Below, piece by piece: positions 1 to 9,202 of a DNA stretch of 64,000 nucleotides. Each line of letters starts with the position of its first letter. The stretch's first letter is position 1. The notes under the pieces are model-generated. The model saw only the letters and a list, made by a program, of their open reading frames with translations. It was not told where the DNA came from and ran no database searches. This DNA is from Halopiger djelfimassiliensis (GTDB taxonomy: Archaea; Halobacteriota; Halobacteria; Halobacteriales; Natrialbaceae), in the NCBI RefSeq assembly GCF_000455365.1, contig NZ_HG315686.1:515112-579111 (forward strand), written 5' to 3'. The position numbers and the translations under genes were made by a program.

Positions 1-2
1 CC

Positions 3-68
3 CCCGGCGTCACCCTCTCGACCGGTGCCACCACCCGCCCCGGCGAAACCGTCGACCGCGATCGGTAA
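3..68 (+). CDS. C-terminal end of a probable GlmU-like sugar-1-phosphate nucleotidylyltransferase/acetyltransferase (partial)
   Basis: Only the last 21 codons lie in the window, ending at TAA 66-68. The frame reads PGVTLSTGATTRPGETVDRD plus a final Arg, a hexapeptide-repeat-like tail of the kind that ends haloarchaeal left-handed beta-helix acetyltransferases. It is convergent with glmS, and GlmU-like genes often neighbour glmS because both feed UDP-N-acetylglucosamine synthesis. The assignment rests on a very short stretch plus context, so any hexapeptide acyltransferase would also fit. Confidence 0.45.
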   Translation, partial: PGVTLSTGATTRPGETVDRDR

Positions 69-369
69 CGTCGTCGAGTCCGTTCGAAACCACGACTTTC
101 GAACCGCATCAGTCGGACCCGTAGCTATCAGGTGTAGTATTTATGTGTTGAAGAACACCTAGACAAAGTGGAGGGTGTCGATCGGTATCACGTTGTTGTT
201 GGAGTACCGTTCCCTCCGGATTCCGACGTATTCGAGTGCGAGTCACGCACCTCGACGTCGTGTGGACTCGAGACTACGGGGGTGGTCTCCGGTCCTGCGG
301 CATCGACGACTCGTACTCGAATCGACCAACAGTTCGAAGCGCTAGCTTCGGCAGCGACGCCCGAACGGC
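69..369. other. Intergenic region between the convergent GlmU-like tail and glmS
   Basis: About 300 bases without a credible gene. Short frames on both strands are Arg/Ser-rich and have no recognisable motif. An AT-richer patch near 130-160 may serve transcript termination for one or both convergent genes, but I see no clear hairpin or T-run. Confidence 0.5.
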
Positions 370-2184
370 TTACTCGACGGTGACGCTTTTCGCGAGGTTT
401 CGCGGTTTGTCGATCGGCCGATCGAGGAGGTCGGCCGCGTGGTAGGACACCAGCTGCAACTGGACGTTCGCGAGCAGCCCCGAGATATCGGCGTCTGTTT
501 CCGGAATTTTCAGGTGGGCGTCCGCGATATCGACCGCGCGGTGGTCGTCGGGACAGACCGCAACCACCGGCGCACCGCGAGTCTGTGCCTCCTCGGCGTT
601 TTTCAGCGTCTTCTCGTCCTCCTGACCGGTAAAGATCGCAAAGACCGGCGTCTCGGGCGTAACGAGCGCGAGCGGGCCGTGCTTGAGTTCTCCCGATGCG
701 AACCCTTCCGCGTGTTCGTAAGTGATCTCTTTGAACTTCAGCGCCCCTTCGAGCGCCACCGGGTAGCCGAGCCCGCGGCCGATGAAGAAGTAGGATTGAC
801 ACTCCTGAAACCGGCTGGCGACGGCCGCCGCGTCGGATTGCTCGAGGACGGTCTCGATCGTCCCGGGCAGTCGGGCCAGTTCCGGGAGCAGCATCTCGAG
901 ATCGGCCGGCGGCGCTCCCAGACAGTCGTCGGCGATCCGCTGGGCGAGGAGCGTGAGCATGACGACCTGCGAGGAAAACGTCTTGGTAGCGGCGACGCCG
1001 ATCTCGGGACCGGCACGGATGAAGAGCGCGTCGTCGGCCTCTCGAGCGGCGGTCGAGCCGACGACGTTCGTAACGGTAAGCGTCCGTGCGCCCGCCCGCG
1101 CGGCCCGGCGAAGCGCGTTCAACGTATCGGCCGTCTCACCGCTTTGGGTGACCGCGACGACCAGCGTGTCGTCGTCGACCGGCGGCGCGGAAACGCTGTA
1201 CTCGTTGGCCAGCAGCGCTTTCGACCGAATACCGGCCTGATTGAGCGCGAGCGAGCCGTACAGTGCTGCGTGATAGGATGTGCCACAGGCGACGAGCTGG
1301 ACGCTCTCGACTCCCTCGAACGTCCCCGACTCGAAGTTCTCGAGGGCGATCCGGCCGTTTTCCGGATCGATTCGCCCCTCGACGGCCTGTGCGAGCGACG
1401 TCGGCTGTTCGTGGATTTCCTTGAGCATGAAGTGGTCGTACCCGCCCTTTCCCGCCTGTTCGGGGTCCCAGTCGACCGTTTCGGGGTCGCGTGTGACGGG
1501 GTTGCCCTCGAGGTCGGTGAATTCGACGCCGCCGTCGTCGACGATGACGACGTCGCCGTCCTCGAGATAGACGACGCTGTCGGTGTACTCGAGGAACGCG
1601 GGGACGTCGCTGGCGAGGAAGAACTCGTCGTCCTCGACGCCGACGACCAGCGGGGACCCCTTTCGAGCAGCATAGAGGACGTGTTCCCCGGAGATCATCG
1701 CCGTGACGGCGTAACTCCCCTCGAGCTCGTCGATCGCGCGGCGAAAGGCGGCTTCGCTCTCGCTGCCTTCGTCGAGGTAGTACTGGATGAGATGCGGAAT
1801 GACCTCGGTGTCGGTGTCGCTCGTGAACTCGTGGCCGCGCGTGCACAGCCACTCCCTGAGTTCGGCGTAGTTTTCGATGATCCCGTTGTGGACGACCGCG
1901 ACGTCTGTGGTCTCGTCCGTATGCGGGTGGGCGTTCGTATCCGTCGGCGGGCCGTGGGTACTCCAGCGAGTGTGACCGATGCCGACACAGCCCTCGAGAT
2001 GGGCGTCTCTGATCGACTCTTTTAACTCTTCGACCTTGCCGGACCGCTTCTGGACGGCGATTCCGGAGCCGTTCTGAACGGCGACTCCAGCCGAGTCGTA
2101 GCCGCGATACTCGAGGTTTTCGAGGCCTGTAAGCAGCGTCTCGAGTGCGTTTCCGGTACCGACGTGACCGATTATCCCACACAT
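370..2184 (-). CDS. glmS: Glutamine--fructose-6-phosphate aminotransferase (isomerizing)
   Basis: Makes glucosamine-6-phosphate from fructose-6-phosphate and glutamine, the entry step to UDP-GlcNAc used for surface glycans. The 604-residue protein has the usual length. It begins MCGIIGHVGTG, so the nucleophilic Cys2 of the N-terminal amidotransferase domain (about 1-215) is exposed after Met removal; this fixes the start at 2184, although the frame stays open about 200 bases upstream. Two SIS sugar-isomerase domains follow (about 285-420 and 455-595). The C-terminus DKPRNLAKSVTVE is the invariant family tail that closes the active site. A TATA-like element near 2400 on this strand would give a leader of roughly 190 nt. 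Confidence 0.97.
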   Translation of the reverse strand: MCGIIGHVGTGNALETLLTGLENLEYRGYDSAGVAVQNGSGIAVQKRSGKVEELKESIRDAHLEGCVGIGHTRWSTHGPPTDTNAHPHTDETTDVAVVHNGIIENYAELREWLCTRGHEFTSDTDTEVIPHLIQYYLDEGSESEAAFRRAIDELEGSYAVTAMISGEHVLYAARKGSPLVVGVEDDEFFLASDVPAFLEYTDSVVYLEDGDVVIVDDGGVEFTDLEGNPVTRDPETVDWDPEQAGKGGYDHFMLKEIHEQPTSLAQAVEGRIDPENGRIALENFESGTFEGVESVQLVACGTSYHAALYGSLALNQAGIRSKALLANEYSVSAPPVDDDTLVVAVTQSGETADTLNALRRAARAGARTLTVTNVVGSTAAREADDALFIRAGPEIGVAATKTFSSQVVMLTLLAQRIADDCLGAPPADLEMLLPELARLPGTIETVLEQSDAAAVASRFQECQSYFFIGRGLGYPVALEGALKFKEITYEHAEGFASGELKHGPLALVTPETPVFAIFTGQEDEKTLKNAEEAQTRGAPVVAVCPDDHRAVDIADAHLKIPETDADISGLLANVQLQLVSYHAADLLDRPIDKPRNLAKSVTVE

Positions 2185-3122
2185 CGATAGATCACCCGTC
2201 GCTCGGCCGTCGGGTCGTGGTCGACACCCGGATCGGTCCCTCGATAGCGGTCGTCGAACACAGTCCCCTCCCGTTGCGGACGGTGGGAGCCGTCCGCGAC
2301 GAGCGCGTCGGCGTCGCCGCTGATCGCTCGCCCGTGAAGCTCCGTCGAGACGTGAGATGGTGCACGGACATGTTACGATCACAGGCAATCCGAACCCATT
2401 ACTATAGATAGGCTACTGGAACCGGTAGTTGCGGGGTAATTCACGGCTGACGATCCGAAACCGATGTGCGAAAAGCACCGAAACAGTCATCGATTCTGGT
2501 ACGTTTTCCTTACGGTCGGTCAGTTATATGCCAGTGATCGGCTCGAAGTGACCGGAATGAACGGTCGAAACGACGTATGCCAATCGAACAGCGACCCCTC
2601 GGTCGGAGCGACTGTCCGGAACGAGTCCCTATCGATCGATGAACGGCCGGTAAGTAGGGAAAACAGTCGCTCCCGAAGTATCGGCGCAACGAACCATAAA
2701 TAGTATGATATTATCTCGCAGTTCGGACCCGGTCGGGCCACGGAACGGGACGGCTATCCGCGCGGCAACGGTCGGAACGCGGGCGGATAGCCGTTCGATC
2801 CGCGACGGCGCTTTCGGTACGCTCCGGACCCGGAGCGATACTGATCACAATACGATGTTTTGTGTTCTATCGGTCGTTTCCCGGTGTGTAGCCGTTTGAA
2901 ACCGAGGGAAAGTCCGCTCCGGCGAACCGAAGCCGGTGGGCGACGGGTACGAACCCGTCTCGGATGTCTGCGATCACACCGACTCGTCCGTCGCCGCTCT
3001 CGCGTCGTAATCGGGCGACACCGGTCCGCCGTCCTGCAGTTTTGACGCTGACTGACGTGTGAAGCGGTCCCGGAGACGAATCGAACCGGCACACCTTTGG
3101 CGGTCGCTGGTCCAGTAGACGT
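2185..3122. other. 938-base gene-poor stretch upstream of glmS
   Basis: No convincing gene on either strand. The part nearest glmS (2185-2400) looks like its untranslated leader, with a TATA-like actatagata at 2401-2410 read on the minus strand. The 2400-2720 part is AT-richer than its surroundings and carries several TATA-like patches (near 2523 and 2695-2712). At 2902-2963 two adjacent hairpins sit inside a weak outer stem (separate entry). Short frames here use codons unlike the neighbouring genes. Confidence 0.5.
2902..2963. other. Possible structured element: two hairpins in a three-way arrangement
   Basis: CCGGC (2919-2923) pairs with GCCGG (2932-2936). GACGGGT (2942-2948) pairs with ACCCGTC (2953-2959) around an ACGA loop. 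CCGAG (2902-2906) can pair with CTCGG (2959-2963) to enclose both, although C2959 is shared. It lies about 160 bases upstream of the DUF5786-like gene. I could not match it to a known riboswitch or to RNase P RNA. Hairpins arise easily in G+C-rich DNA, so the support is weak. Confidence 0.2.
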
Positions 3123-3308
3123 ATGGGTTTTGGTAGCTACGACGAATCCGAGCAACAGCAACAGACCGACGACGACGACGAGAACGTCGAAGCCGTCAAC
3201 GTCCACGAGAACGACCACGAGGGGGAGATGTCGTTCGAGTCCGATGCTTCGACCGACGAACTCGTCTCACAGCTCGATGCGATGAAAGACGACGCATCCG
3301 AGAACTGA
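3123..3308 (+). CDS. Small acidic haloarchaeal protein (DUF5786-like)
   Basis: A 61-residue, very acidic protein starting MGFGSYDESEQQQQ and ending in a short helix-like segment (STDELVSQLDAMKDDA). The N-terminal MGFGSYDESEQ is a start I recognise from a conserved haloarchaeal family (DUF5786, from memory). There is no signal peptide, membrane segment or metal motif. Its function is not known. It stands alone between glmS and the convergent HTH_10 regulator, with its own upstream space. Confidence 0.8.
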   Translation: MGFGSYDESEQQQQTDDDDENVEAVNVHENDHEGEMSFESDASTDELVSQLDAMKDDASEN

Positions 3309-3400
3309 CGGACAGCCGCCACTCGAGACGATCCCGTTCAGCGGGCTCGAGGCACGCCCCGCTTTTTCACGCAGTACGGCGACGACGGGTCCCGTCTCTC

Positions 3401-4132
3401 TCAGGCGAGCGACGACTCGCAGAGCTCCGCGATCGCCCGACGAAGGCGCTGTGAGATCGCCGATTTGGAGACGCCGAGTCGATCGGCGAGTTCGTCCTGG
3501 GAGATGCCCCGAGGAACGTCGAAGTAGCCCTCCTCGTGTGCGACCGCGAGCAGTTCCTGCTGTTTCTCGGTGAGGGCCACGACGCCGTCGTCCTCGTCGT
3601 CGGAGACGCGGAGGTGTTCGACCGCGACCGACATGCCGCGGTCCCGACAGCGTTCGTTGAACTCCACGAGGGCGTCGCGGCTCGGAAACCGAAGCTGCAG
3701 GAGCCAGCCGTCGCGCGAACTCGTCATCTCGAGCAGTCGACCGCCGGCGTCGGCGGTCATCGCAGTCATGGTACGTGCACGATCCGTGAGCGCGACCCGG
3801 TAGACGCGGCGATCCGGATAGCGATCGACGAGCACCGGATCCTCGATGGTCGGGTCCATCTCGAGGGCGGACTCGAAGCCGTCGAACTCGGAGCCGTAGG
3901 CGGTGACGAACAGGAGGGTACGGCCGGTCTCGAGGGTCGTCCGATACTCCGGTTCGACGGTCACGTCGAGTGCGCGACGGAGGGTCGGGCGCAAGACGAG
4001 ATCGGAGTGGTCGAGGCGCAACTGGGCGACGATGCCGCCGTCGGCCTGCGATCGGAGGGTAGTTCGTCGTGTCTCGCTCTCGGCGTCGGCGTCGCCATCC
4101 GTGACGTCGATGCTCACAGGGCCATCCGCCAT
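3401..4132 (-). CDS. Bat-type helix-turn-helix (HTH_10) transcription regulator
   Basis: A 243-residue DNA-binding regulator of the bacterio-opsin-activator family. Residues about 30-180 match the Bat N-terminal domain (LRLDHSDLVLRPTLRRALDV onward). The C-terminal helix-turn-helix is at about 190-240 (LTEKQQELLAVAHEEGYFDV, then ISQDELADRLGVSKSAISQR). It has no PAS, GAF or receiver domain, so it is a short member that must sense through the Bat domain or a partner. A TATA-like gatattatcg about 25 bases upstream of the start (near 4150-4160) suggests a leaderless transcript. Target genes are unknown. It shares its strand with the large regulator at 4387-7659, 254 bases away. Confidence 0.9.
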   Translation of the reverse strand: MADGPVSIDVTDGDADAESETRRTTLRSQADGGIVAQLRLDHSDLVLRPTLRRALDVTVEPEYRTTLETGRTLLFVTAYGSEFDGFESALEMDPTIEDPVLVDRYPDRRVYRVALTDRARTMTAMTADAGGRLLEMTSSRDGWLLQLRFPSRDALVEFNERCRDRGMSVAVEHLRVSDDEDDGVVALTEKQQELLAVAHEEGYFDVPRGISQDELADRLGVSKSAISQRLRRAIAELCESSLA

Positions 4133-4386
4133 CCGGATGGATGACTACGATAATATCTCGTTACCGGGGACACACGCATTGCATGCCAGATTCGACCGCG
4201 AATACATGATCGTAGACGCTATACACGGAACCGATCAACTGCCCGGCATCAATATTGATTCATCCGTCGTTCGTCCAGTACGTTATCGCCGAAAGCAACC
4301 CCGATTTACCCGATACCTGATACGAGTAACGACGCGATAGGGAGGGATCGATCGGAGTAATAGCCGACTACCACGGCGCTTTTAGC

Positions 4387-7300
4387 TCATGCCCGATCCT
4401 CGCCGGGTCGTTCGTCGAACAGTAGCTCGAACAGTTTCCGCTGGGCGATCCGAAGGTGGCGGCTGAACGTCGGCTGTGAGACGCCGAGCGACTCGGCGAC
4501 TTCCTCTCCGGTGCTCTCTCGAGGCCACTCGAAGAACCCGCCGTAGTAGGCCGTCTCGAGCGTTCGCCACTGGCGCTCGGACAACCGGTCGCGGAGTTCG
4601 GCGTCGAACGCGCGGGGTGGGCGGGTGGACCGGTCGCGCTCGCGGCGAGCGATCAGTTCCGTCCCCGGATGGGTTCGCTCGAGCATCCGGACGAACGACC
4701 GTACGTCGACGGTACTCGGCAGTTCGAGGACGATCCGGGTTCGATCGTCGACCGGTCTGACCGTTCGCAAGACGCCCCCGTGGGCGGCGATCGTCTCCGC
4801 GATGGTCGACTCGTCGAGGACGAGTTCGACGGGGGAGCCGTCCCTCCCGTTGCCGACGAACCGAACGGTCTCGACTGCAGCAGTCGTATCGATCGCGTTC
4901 CGGAACGCGTCCTCGTCGACTTTCGGTACCGTACAGTACACCGTCGAGCCGCCCGACGACCGCGGAACCACCGTCCGCACGTCGAGACGCTGTGCGAGGC
5001 GACGCGCGACCGTCGACAGCGGCTCGGACTCGTCCCGGAGGACGATCTCGAGTTCGGTAACGCTGTCCGAGAGCAACGCGCGTTTCCGTTCGATCGATTC
5101 GATGACGTAGCCGGCGATCGCCGCGAGGTGTTCGAGCGCGAGACGGGCGTCCGAATCGAACGCCGACGGTCGGTCCGCGTACACGGTGAGCGTTCCGTAG
5201 AGGAACTCGTCGTGCTCGATCGGGACGCTCAGCACCGACCGAAAGCCACGCTCGAGGGCCTGTCGTCGCCATGCGCCGGTACCGTCGTCGTCCGAACCTT
5301 CGGGTGGGTCGCCGAACGCGCCTGCGGGACCCTCCCCGAGGGTCTCGAGGTCCTCGACGATCGCCGGCTCCCGTCGGGCGGCCGCTCGTCCCGTCGGTTC
5401 GTCGGCGTCTGCGGCCAGCGGGGCGGTCGTCGACTCGAGGAAGTCCCCGTCCCGCCCGGCCCAGGTCCGTGGCGTGACCGTTTCGCTTCCCGCAGCGACG
5501 TGGCCGAGCCACGCCAGTTCGATGTCGCCGGTCGCGGACCCCGCCGTCACGCCGGGATCGAGCGAGACGATCGCCTCACAGAGGCGGCGCTCGACGTCGT
5601 CCCGCGTCTCGGCCTCGAGAAGCGTTCGCTCGATCTCCCGGAGGCGTTCCCAGCGGCGAAGCGACGATTCGATCCGGGACCGTTCTTCGCGGCACGTCCG
5701 GACGAGCGCGTGGCGCTCGAGGCGATCGAGCGCGATCGAACCCGCAGCGATCATCGTCTCGACTGGAGCTGCCCCTCCGGGGCCGCCGGTTTCGAGCGTC
5801 TCGAAGGCCATCGGCTCGGTGCTCGTCGCGAGCACGATGCCGTGATCGTCGACGGGAACGGCGAGCACGCGCTCGGCGCGAAGCCCCGAGCGTGCGAGCA
5901 ACGGCTCGAGCGCCGCCCGATCGTAGACCGTCGCCTCGTCGGTCTCGCGGAGTACGGCGATCGGAGCGGGGGTACCATCGTCCTCGATCGGCGGCGGCTC
6001 GATCGGCGACGCCGCGTCGGGCGTTGCGACCGCTGCGGGCGTGAGCCGATCGTCCTCGAGAAGGTACCAGCCGACGAACGCGGCGTCCGTACAGGCGAGG
6101 ACGCCGTCGACGACCGACTGTCGGATTTCGGAGCGGGTTTCGGCCTCCCGGAGCGTTCCGATCGTTCGGCGGACCGTCGACAGCACGGCAGTCGCCGACT
6201 GTTGCCCGTCTCGGACCACACAGAGGGTTCGGTCGGCTTCCGGCAGCGGCGTCACGAACACCTCGACCGGTCGGTCCCCGGTCGGCGTCTCGAGCGTCCC
6301 CCGTATCGGGTCCATCCACCTGACGACCGGCGACTGCAGCCGCTCGCGAACCGTCGCCGCGAGGTCGTCGTCGAACAGCGCATCGAGGTCGGTGCCGACG
6401 AGTCCCTCGTCGTCGGCGAGTTCGAACAGGCGCGCGTTCGCCAGCCGGATCGTCTCTCCCTCGAGAACCGCAACCCCGTCATCGAGTGCGTCCACCGTCG
6501 ACTCGAGAAGGGCGAGACGGTCACGCTCCCGGACGACCTCGCGGTCGGTCCCAGTCGCTGCGTCGGCGGGGTGTTCCCGGACGGACACCGAAACCCCGTC
6601 GCCGTCGGGGGAGACCGTCACCTCGAGTCGGCCGTCAGCCGTCGGCAGCGGCGTTTCGAACCGGACGATCGATTCCGTCGCTCTGGCCTCGCGAAGGCGT
6701 TCGGCGAACGGTTCGCGGATCGTCCCGTCGAGAAGCTCCCAGATCACGGTTCCCGGAACCGGCTCCCCGTCGAAGAGCCGTCGCGCGGCCGGGTTCGAAT
6801 ACTGGAGTTCCCAGTCGGGACCGAGCGCGAAAAACGGATCCGAGAGGCGATCGAGTGCCGCTCGTACCGTCTCCCCCTCTTCCGGGGAGGCGACTCCGGT
6901 ATCGCCGGCCCCGGTTCCGGGAACGGAAACGGTGACGACGATCCCGTTCACGAGCGGGTCGTCGAGTCGGTTGCCGAAGGTCAGGGTTGCCGTTCGCCAC
7001 GTTCCGTTCGCGGTGCCGATCCGGAGTTCGACGCGCTCGCTCGCGCCGAGCGGAGCCGTCGAGACGTCGTCGAGCGTTTCGCGGAACGGCTCGCGGTCCT
7101 CGGGATGGACCACCTCCGTTGCGCCCGTATGCTCGAGTTCGTCCGGCGTGTACCCCAGCCGGGACTCGATAGCCGGGCTCGCGTACGTTATCTCGCCGTC
7201 CGGATCGACGACCCAGACGACCGCGTCGGCGGTCTCGAGGATCGACCGATAGCGACGGTCCGGGCCGGCAGCGGTGAGCCGATACCGCTGGGCCGCGTTT

Positions 7301-7659
7301 CCGACCCGGGCAACGACGACCGATCGCGTGTCGGCCGGCGTGATAACGTCGGTCGCGCCGGCCTCGAGCGCACGGTCGATCTCCGAGTCGTCGACGACGG
7401 CCACGATGGGAACTGCGGTTCGGTCGGCGAGGGTCTCGAGCGCGGTCCCGTTCGATCCGGCTGGAAACTCACAGACGACGCAGTTGACCGTCGAGTCCTC
7501 GAGTCGCTCGAGCGCGTCCGAAACGGTCGACTCGCGCAACAGCGACGCGGGATCGAAGGCGGCGGCGAGTGCCTCGGCTGTCGTCTCGATCGCTCCCGAG
7601 TCGCCGACGACAAGCACGCGACGGACGTCCCCGACGGCCGTCGCGGGTTCACCGCTCAC
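4387..7659 (-). CDS. Multidomain sensor-regulator: degenerate receiver, PAS repeats, GAF repeats, Bat domain and HTH_10
   Basis: A soluble 1,090-residue transcription regulator. Approximate order: receiver-like fold (10-125), PAS (135-250), a second PAS-like segment (265-365), a third (375-480), a GAF-like region (490-650), GAF (690-855), Bat domain (860-1005) and HTH_10 (1030-1082, with LSERQWRTLETAYYGGFFEW and VAESLGVSQPTFSRHLR). There is no histidine kinase domain. In the receiver-like part the site of the phospho-acceptor Asp reads VVCEFPAG, with Glu instead, so phosphorylation is unlikely. Such proteins couple light, redox or ligand signals directly to DNA binding. A TATA-like ttaattat near 7806-7813 on this strand may be the promoter. 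Confidence 0.9.
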   Translation of the reverse strand: MSGEPATAVGDVRRVLVVGDSGAIETTAEALAAAFDPASLLRESTVSDALERLEDSTVNCVVCEFPAGSNGTALETLADRTAVPIVAVVDDSEIDRALEAGATDVITPADTRSVVVARVGNAAQRYRLTAAGPDRRYRSILETADAVVWVVDPDGEITYASPAIESRLGYTPDELEHTGATEVVHPEDREPFRETLDDVSTAPLGASERVELRIGTANGTWRTATLTFGNRLDDPLVNGIVVTVSVPGTGAGDTGVASPEEGETVRAALDRLSDPFFALGPDWELQYSNPAARRLFDGEPVPGTVIWELLDGTIREPFAERLREARATESIVRFETPLPTADGRLEVTVSPDGDGVSVSVREHPADAATGTDREVVRERDRLALLESTVDALDDGVAVLEGETIRLANARLFELADDEGLVGTDLDALFDDDLAATVRERLQSPVVRWMDPIRGTLETPTGDRPVEVFVTPLPEADRTLCVVRDGQQSATAVLSTVRRTIGTLREAETRSEIRQSVVDGVLACTDAAFVGWYLLEDDRLTPAAVATPDAASPIEPPPIEDDGTPAPIAVLRETDEATVYDRAALEPLLARSGLRAERVLAVPVDDHGIVLATSTEPMAFETLETGGPGGAAPVETMIAAGSIALDRLERHALVRTCREERSRIESSLRRWERLREIERTLLEAETRDDVERRLCEAIVSLDPGVTAGSATGDIELAWLGHVAAGSETVTPRTWAGRDGDFLESTTAPLAADADEPTGRAAARREPAIVEDLETLGEGPAGAFGDPPEGSDDDGTGAWRRQALERGFRSVLSVPIEHDEFLYGTLTVYADRPSAFDSDARLALEHLAAIAGYVIESIERKRALLSDSVTELEIVLRDESEPLSTVARRLAQRLDVRTVVPRSSGGSTVYCTVPKVDEDAFRNAIDTTAAVETVRFVGNGRDGSPVELVLDESTIAETIAAHGGVLRTVRPVDDRTRIVLELPSTVDVRSFVRMLERTHPGTELIARRERDRSTRPPRAFDAELRDRLSERQWRTLETAYYGGFFEWPRESTGEEVAESLGVSQPTFSRHLRIAQRKLFELLFDERPGEDRA

Positions 7660-7984
7660 GGGTCGATCACCCCTTCGGATCGGGGTTTCGTCCGCCCGCG
7701 GCCCGACCCCCGCCGTGGCTCGTCGTCCGCTCGCGGACGGGTCGGGACGGTCGGCGCGAAACCGGAGCGAACGGCCACGATAGTCCTCGGTTCCGATCCC
7801 GGCGGGTTAATTATCGATCCCGTATCCGCGAGTAGTACCGAATTACGGGTTCGACCGGCAGCGGTCGGTATGGACTCGACCGAGCATGGCGGTCCCGGGC
7901 CGAACCGCGGTGTCGACGCGTCGCTGGCTACGCGCGTCGGTCCCGTATCGAGCCGCTGTCTATCGGTCGGTTCCACACCGGGCG
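7660..7984. other. Intergenic region between the universal stress protein gene and the large PAS/GAF regulator
   Basis: 325 bases without a credible gene. The main visible feature is the AT-rich gttaattatcgat at about 7805-7817, a TATA candidate for the minus-strand regulator, which would imply a leader of more than 100 nt. A possible reading frame antisense to the plus strand (7656-7976) is Arg/Pro-rich and featureless. Confidence 0.5.
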
Positions 7985-8407
7985 TTAGGTCTGCTCACGG
8001 ACCGCGACGACCGGTGCCGGTGCGTTCCGGATGACCGCTTCGGCGACGCTGCCGACGACGAGGTGATCGAGCCCGGTTCGGCCCATCGTTCCGACGACGA
8101 TCAGGTCCATCGCGTTTACATCGGCGAAGTCGACGATCTCCTCCTGTGGAACGCCCTGACGGACCGTCGTGGTGACCTCGAGTCCCTCGTCGATCGCCGC
8201 CCGTTCGGCCGCTTCGACCGCCTGGACGGCCTCGTCTTCCGCATCGGCGCGCATTTTGTCCCGTTTCTCCGTGCTGTGAGGTCCCTCCTCGGAGACCGAC
8301 AGGACGTGCAGGTCGGCCCCGAGGCGGCTCGCGAGCGCGATCGCGTGTTCGGTCGCCTGTCTGGCCCCCTCGCTCCCGTCCGTTGCGAGCAGTACGTCCT
8401 GGTACAT
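7985..8407 (-). CDS. Universal stress protein (UspA family)
   Basis: A 140-residue single-domain cytosolic Usp fold. It begins MYQDVLLATDGSEGA, the typical first strand and nucleotide-contacting Asp. It ends with the ATP-binding signature G-x2-G-x9-G-S seen as GTMGRTGLDHLVVGS near residues 108-122, so it is probably an ATP-binding member. These proteins act as stress modulators, usually without a defined reaction. It lies 120 bases downstream of ccdA on the same strand and may be read through from the redox cluster, although the gap allows independent expression. Confidence 0.93.
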   Translation of the reverse strand: MYQDVLLATDGSEGARQATEHAIALASRLGADLHVLSVSEEGPHSTEKRDKMRADAEDEAVQAVEAAERAAIDEGLEVTTTVRQGVPQEEIVDFADVNAMDLIVVGTMGRTGLDHLVVGSVAEAVIRNAPAPVVAVREQT

Positions 8408-8527
8408 CGTTCGAGTAGCCGTTCGTCCGATGGCGGGATACGTTCCGGACCTGCCGTTGCCGGGGCTACTCGAGTCCGCGCGTCGGCTCTCGATGGCGAA
8501 AGCGGGAGACTCGGGGGCAAGCGGCTG

Positions 8528-9202
8528 TCAGAGCACGTCGAGGATCACGATCGAGAGGTACAACTGTCCGATCCCGGCGGCGATCATCACGACTCCCGCG
8601 ATCCGCTCGAGGGTCTTTGTGTGTGCGGCGATCCAGCCGCCGCTTGCGACCAGCCCCATCCCCGTCGCGACGGTCAGCGAGACCATAAGGAGCGTGATGG
8701 TGCCGACGTACGCTCCGACGACGAGTGCCGCCTCCGCAAGCGACAGCGTGAGCGAATACGTCGCCACGGAGATGAAGACCCACGCGACACAGCCCGCCGC
8801 GGCGAGCGCGTAGCCGACGCCGAAGACGGCGAACCCGAGGACGCTCGTCCGTCGTTTCGGGAGCGGGATCGACAGCGTGGGTGCCCGATCGACGACGACG
8901 AGCGCCCCGAAGGCGACCAACAACACGCCGACGATCGGTTCGAACAGCGTCACGTTCGACAGCGTCGAGTGGCCGATCCAGTACGTCGCCCCGAAGAGGA
9001 CGACGAACGTTCCGAGAACGCCGAGTCCGGCGACGATCCCGCGGGTAACCGCACCCGCAAGCGAGGGCGTTTCGCCGTCGGTCCGGCTCGCGTAGTATCC
9101 GACGTAGCCCGGCAACAACGGGAACGCACACGGCGAGAAGAACGTTGAAATCCCGGCGGCCACCGGAAACGCGAGCAGCGAAAGGACGGTCGCGAGACTC
9201 AT
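8528..9202 (-). CDS. ccdA: CcdA-type cytochrome c biogenesis / thiol-reductant transporter
   Basis: A 224-residue integral membrane protein with about six hydrophobic segments, the length expected for CcdA. It carries the two electron-carrying cysteines: one in the first membrane segment (FFSPCAFPLLPGY, Cys25) and one in the fourth (GYALAAAGCVAWVF). CcdA passes reducing equivalents from cytosolic thioredoxin to thiol proteins outside the membrane. The start at 9202 (MSLATVL) overlaps the stop of the upstream thioredoxin-like gene by four bases, so the two are translationally coupled. That pairing supports reduction of the neighbouring TlpA-like protein and perhaps of the SCO1-like protein as well. 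Confidence 0.93.
   Translation of the reverse strand: MSLATVLSLLAFPVAAGISTFFSPCAFPLLPGYVGYYASRTDGETPSLAGAVTRGIVAGLGVLGTFVVLFGATYWIGHSTLSNVTLFEPIVGVLLVAFGALVVVDRAPTLSIPLPKRRTSVLGFAVFGVGYALAAAGCVAWVFISVATYSLTLSLAEAALVVGAYVGTITLLMVSLTVATGMGLVASGGWIAAHTKTLERIAGVVMIAAGIGQLYLSIVILDVL

Noticed and set aside
2185..2400. glmS ribozyme-like leader
   Set aside because: That ribozyme is known from bacteria and no matching core was recognisable here.
2520..2741. Minus-strand 73-codon frame in the glmS upstream region
   Set aside because: No motif, signal or family resemblance; codon use unlike neighbours; AT-rich promoter-like sequence runs through it.
2881..3100. RNase P RNA candidate, because of GAGGGAAAGTCC at 2905-2916
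   Set aside because: The matching downstream conserved pieces (ACAGAA-type) are missing on both strands and the length is wrong.
4669..8034. 1,121-codon open frame on the plus strand opposite the large PAS/GAF regulator
   Set aside because: It is the antisense shadow of a G+C-rich gene: Arg/Asp/Glu-rich with no domain motif, while the minus frame has clear PAS, GAF and HTH_10 motifs.
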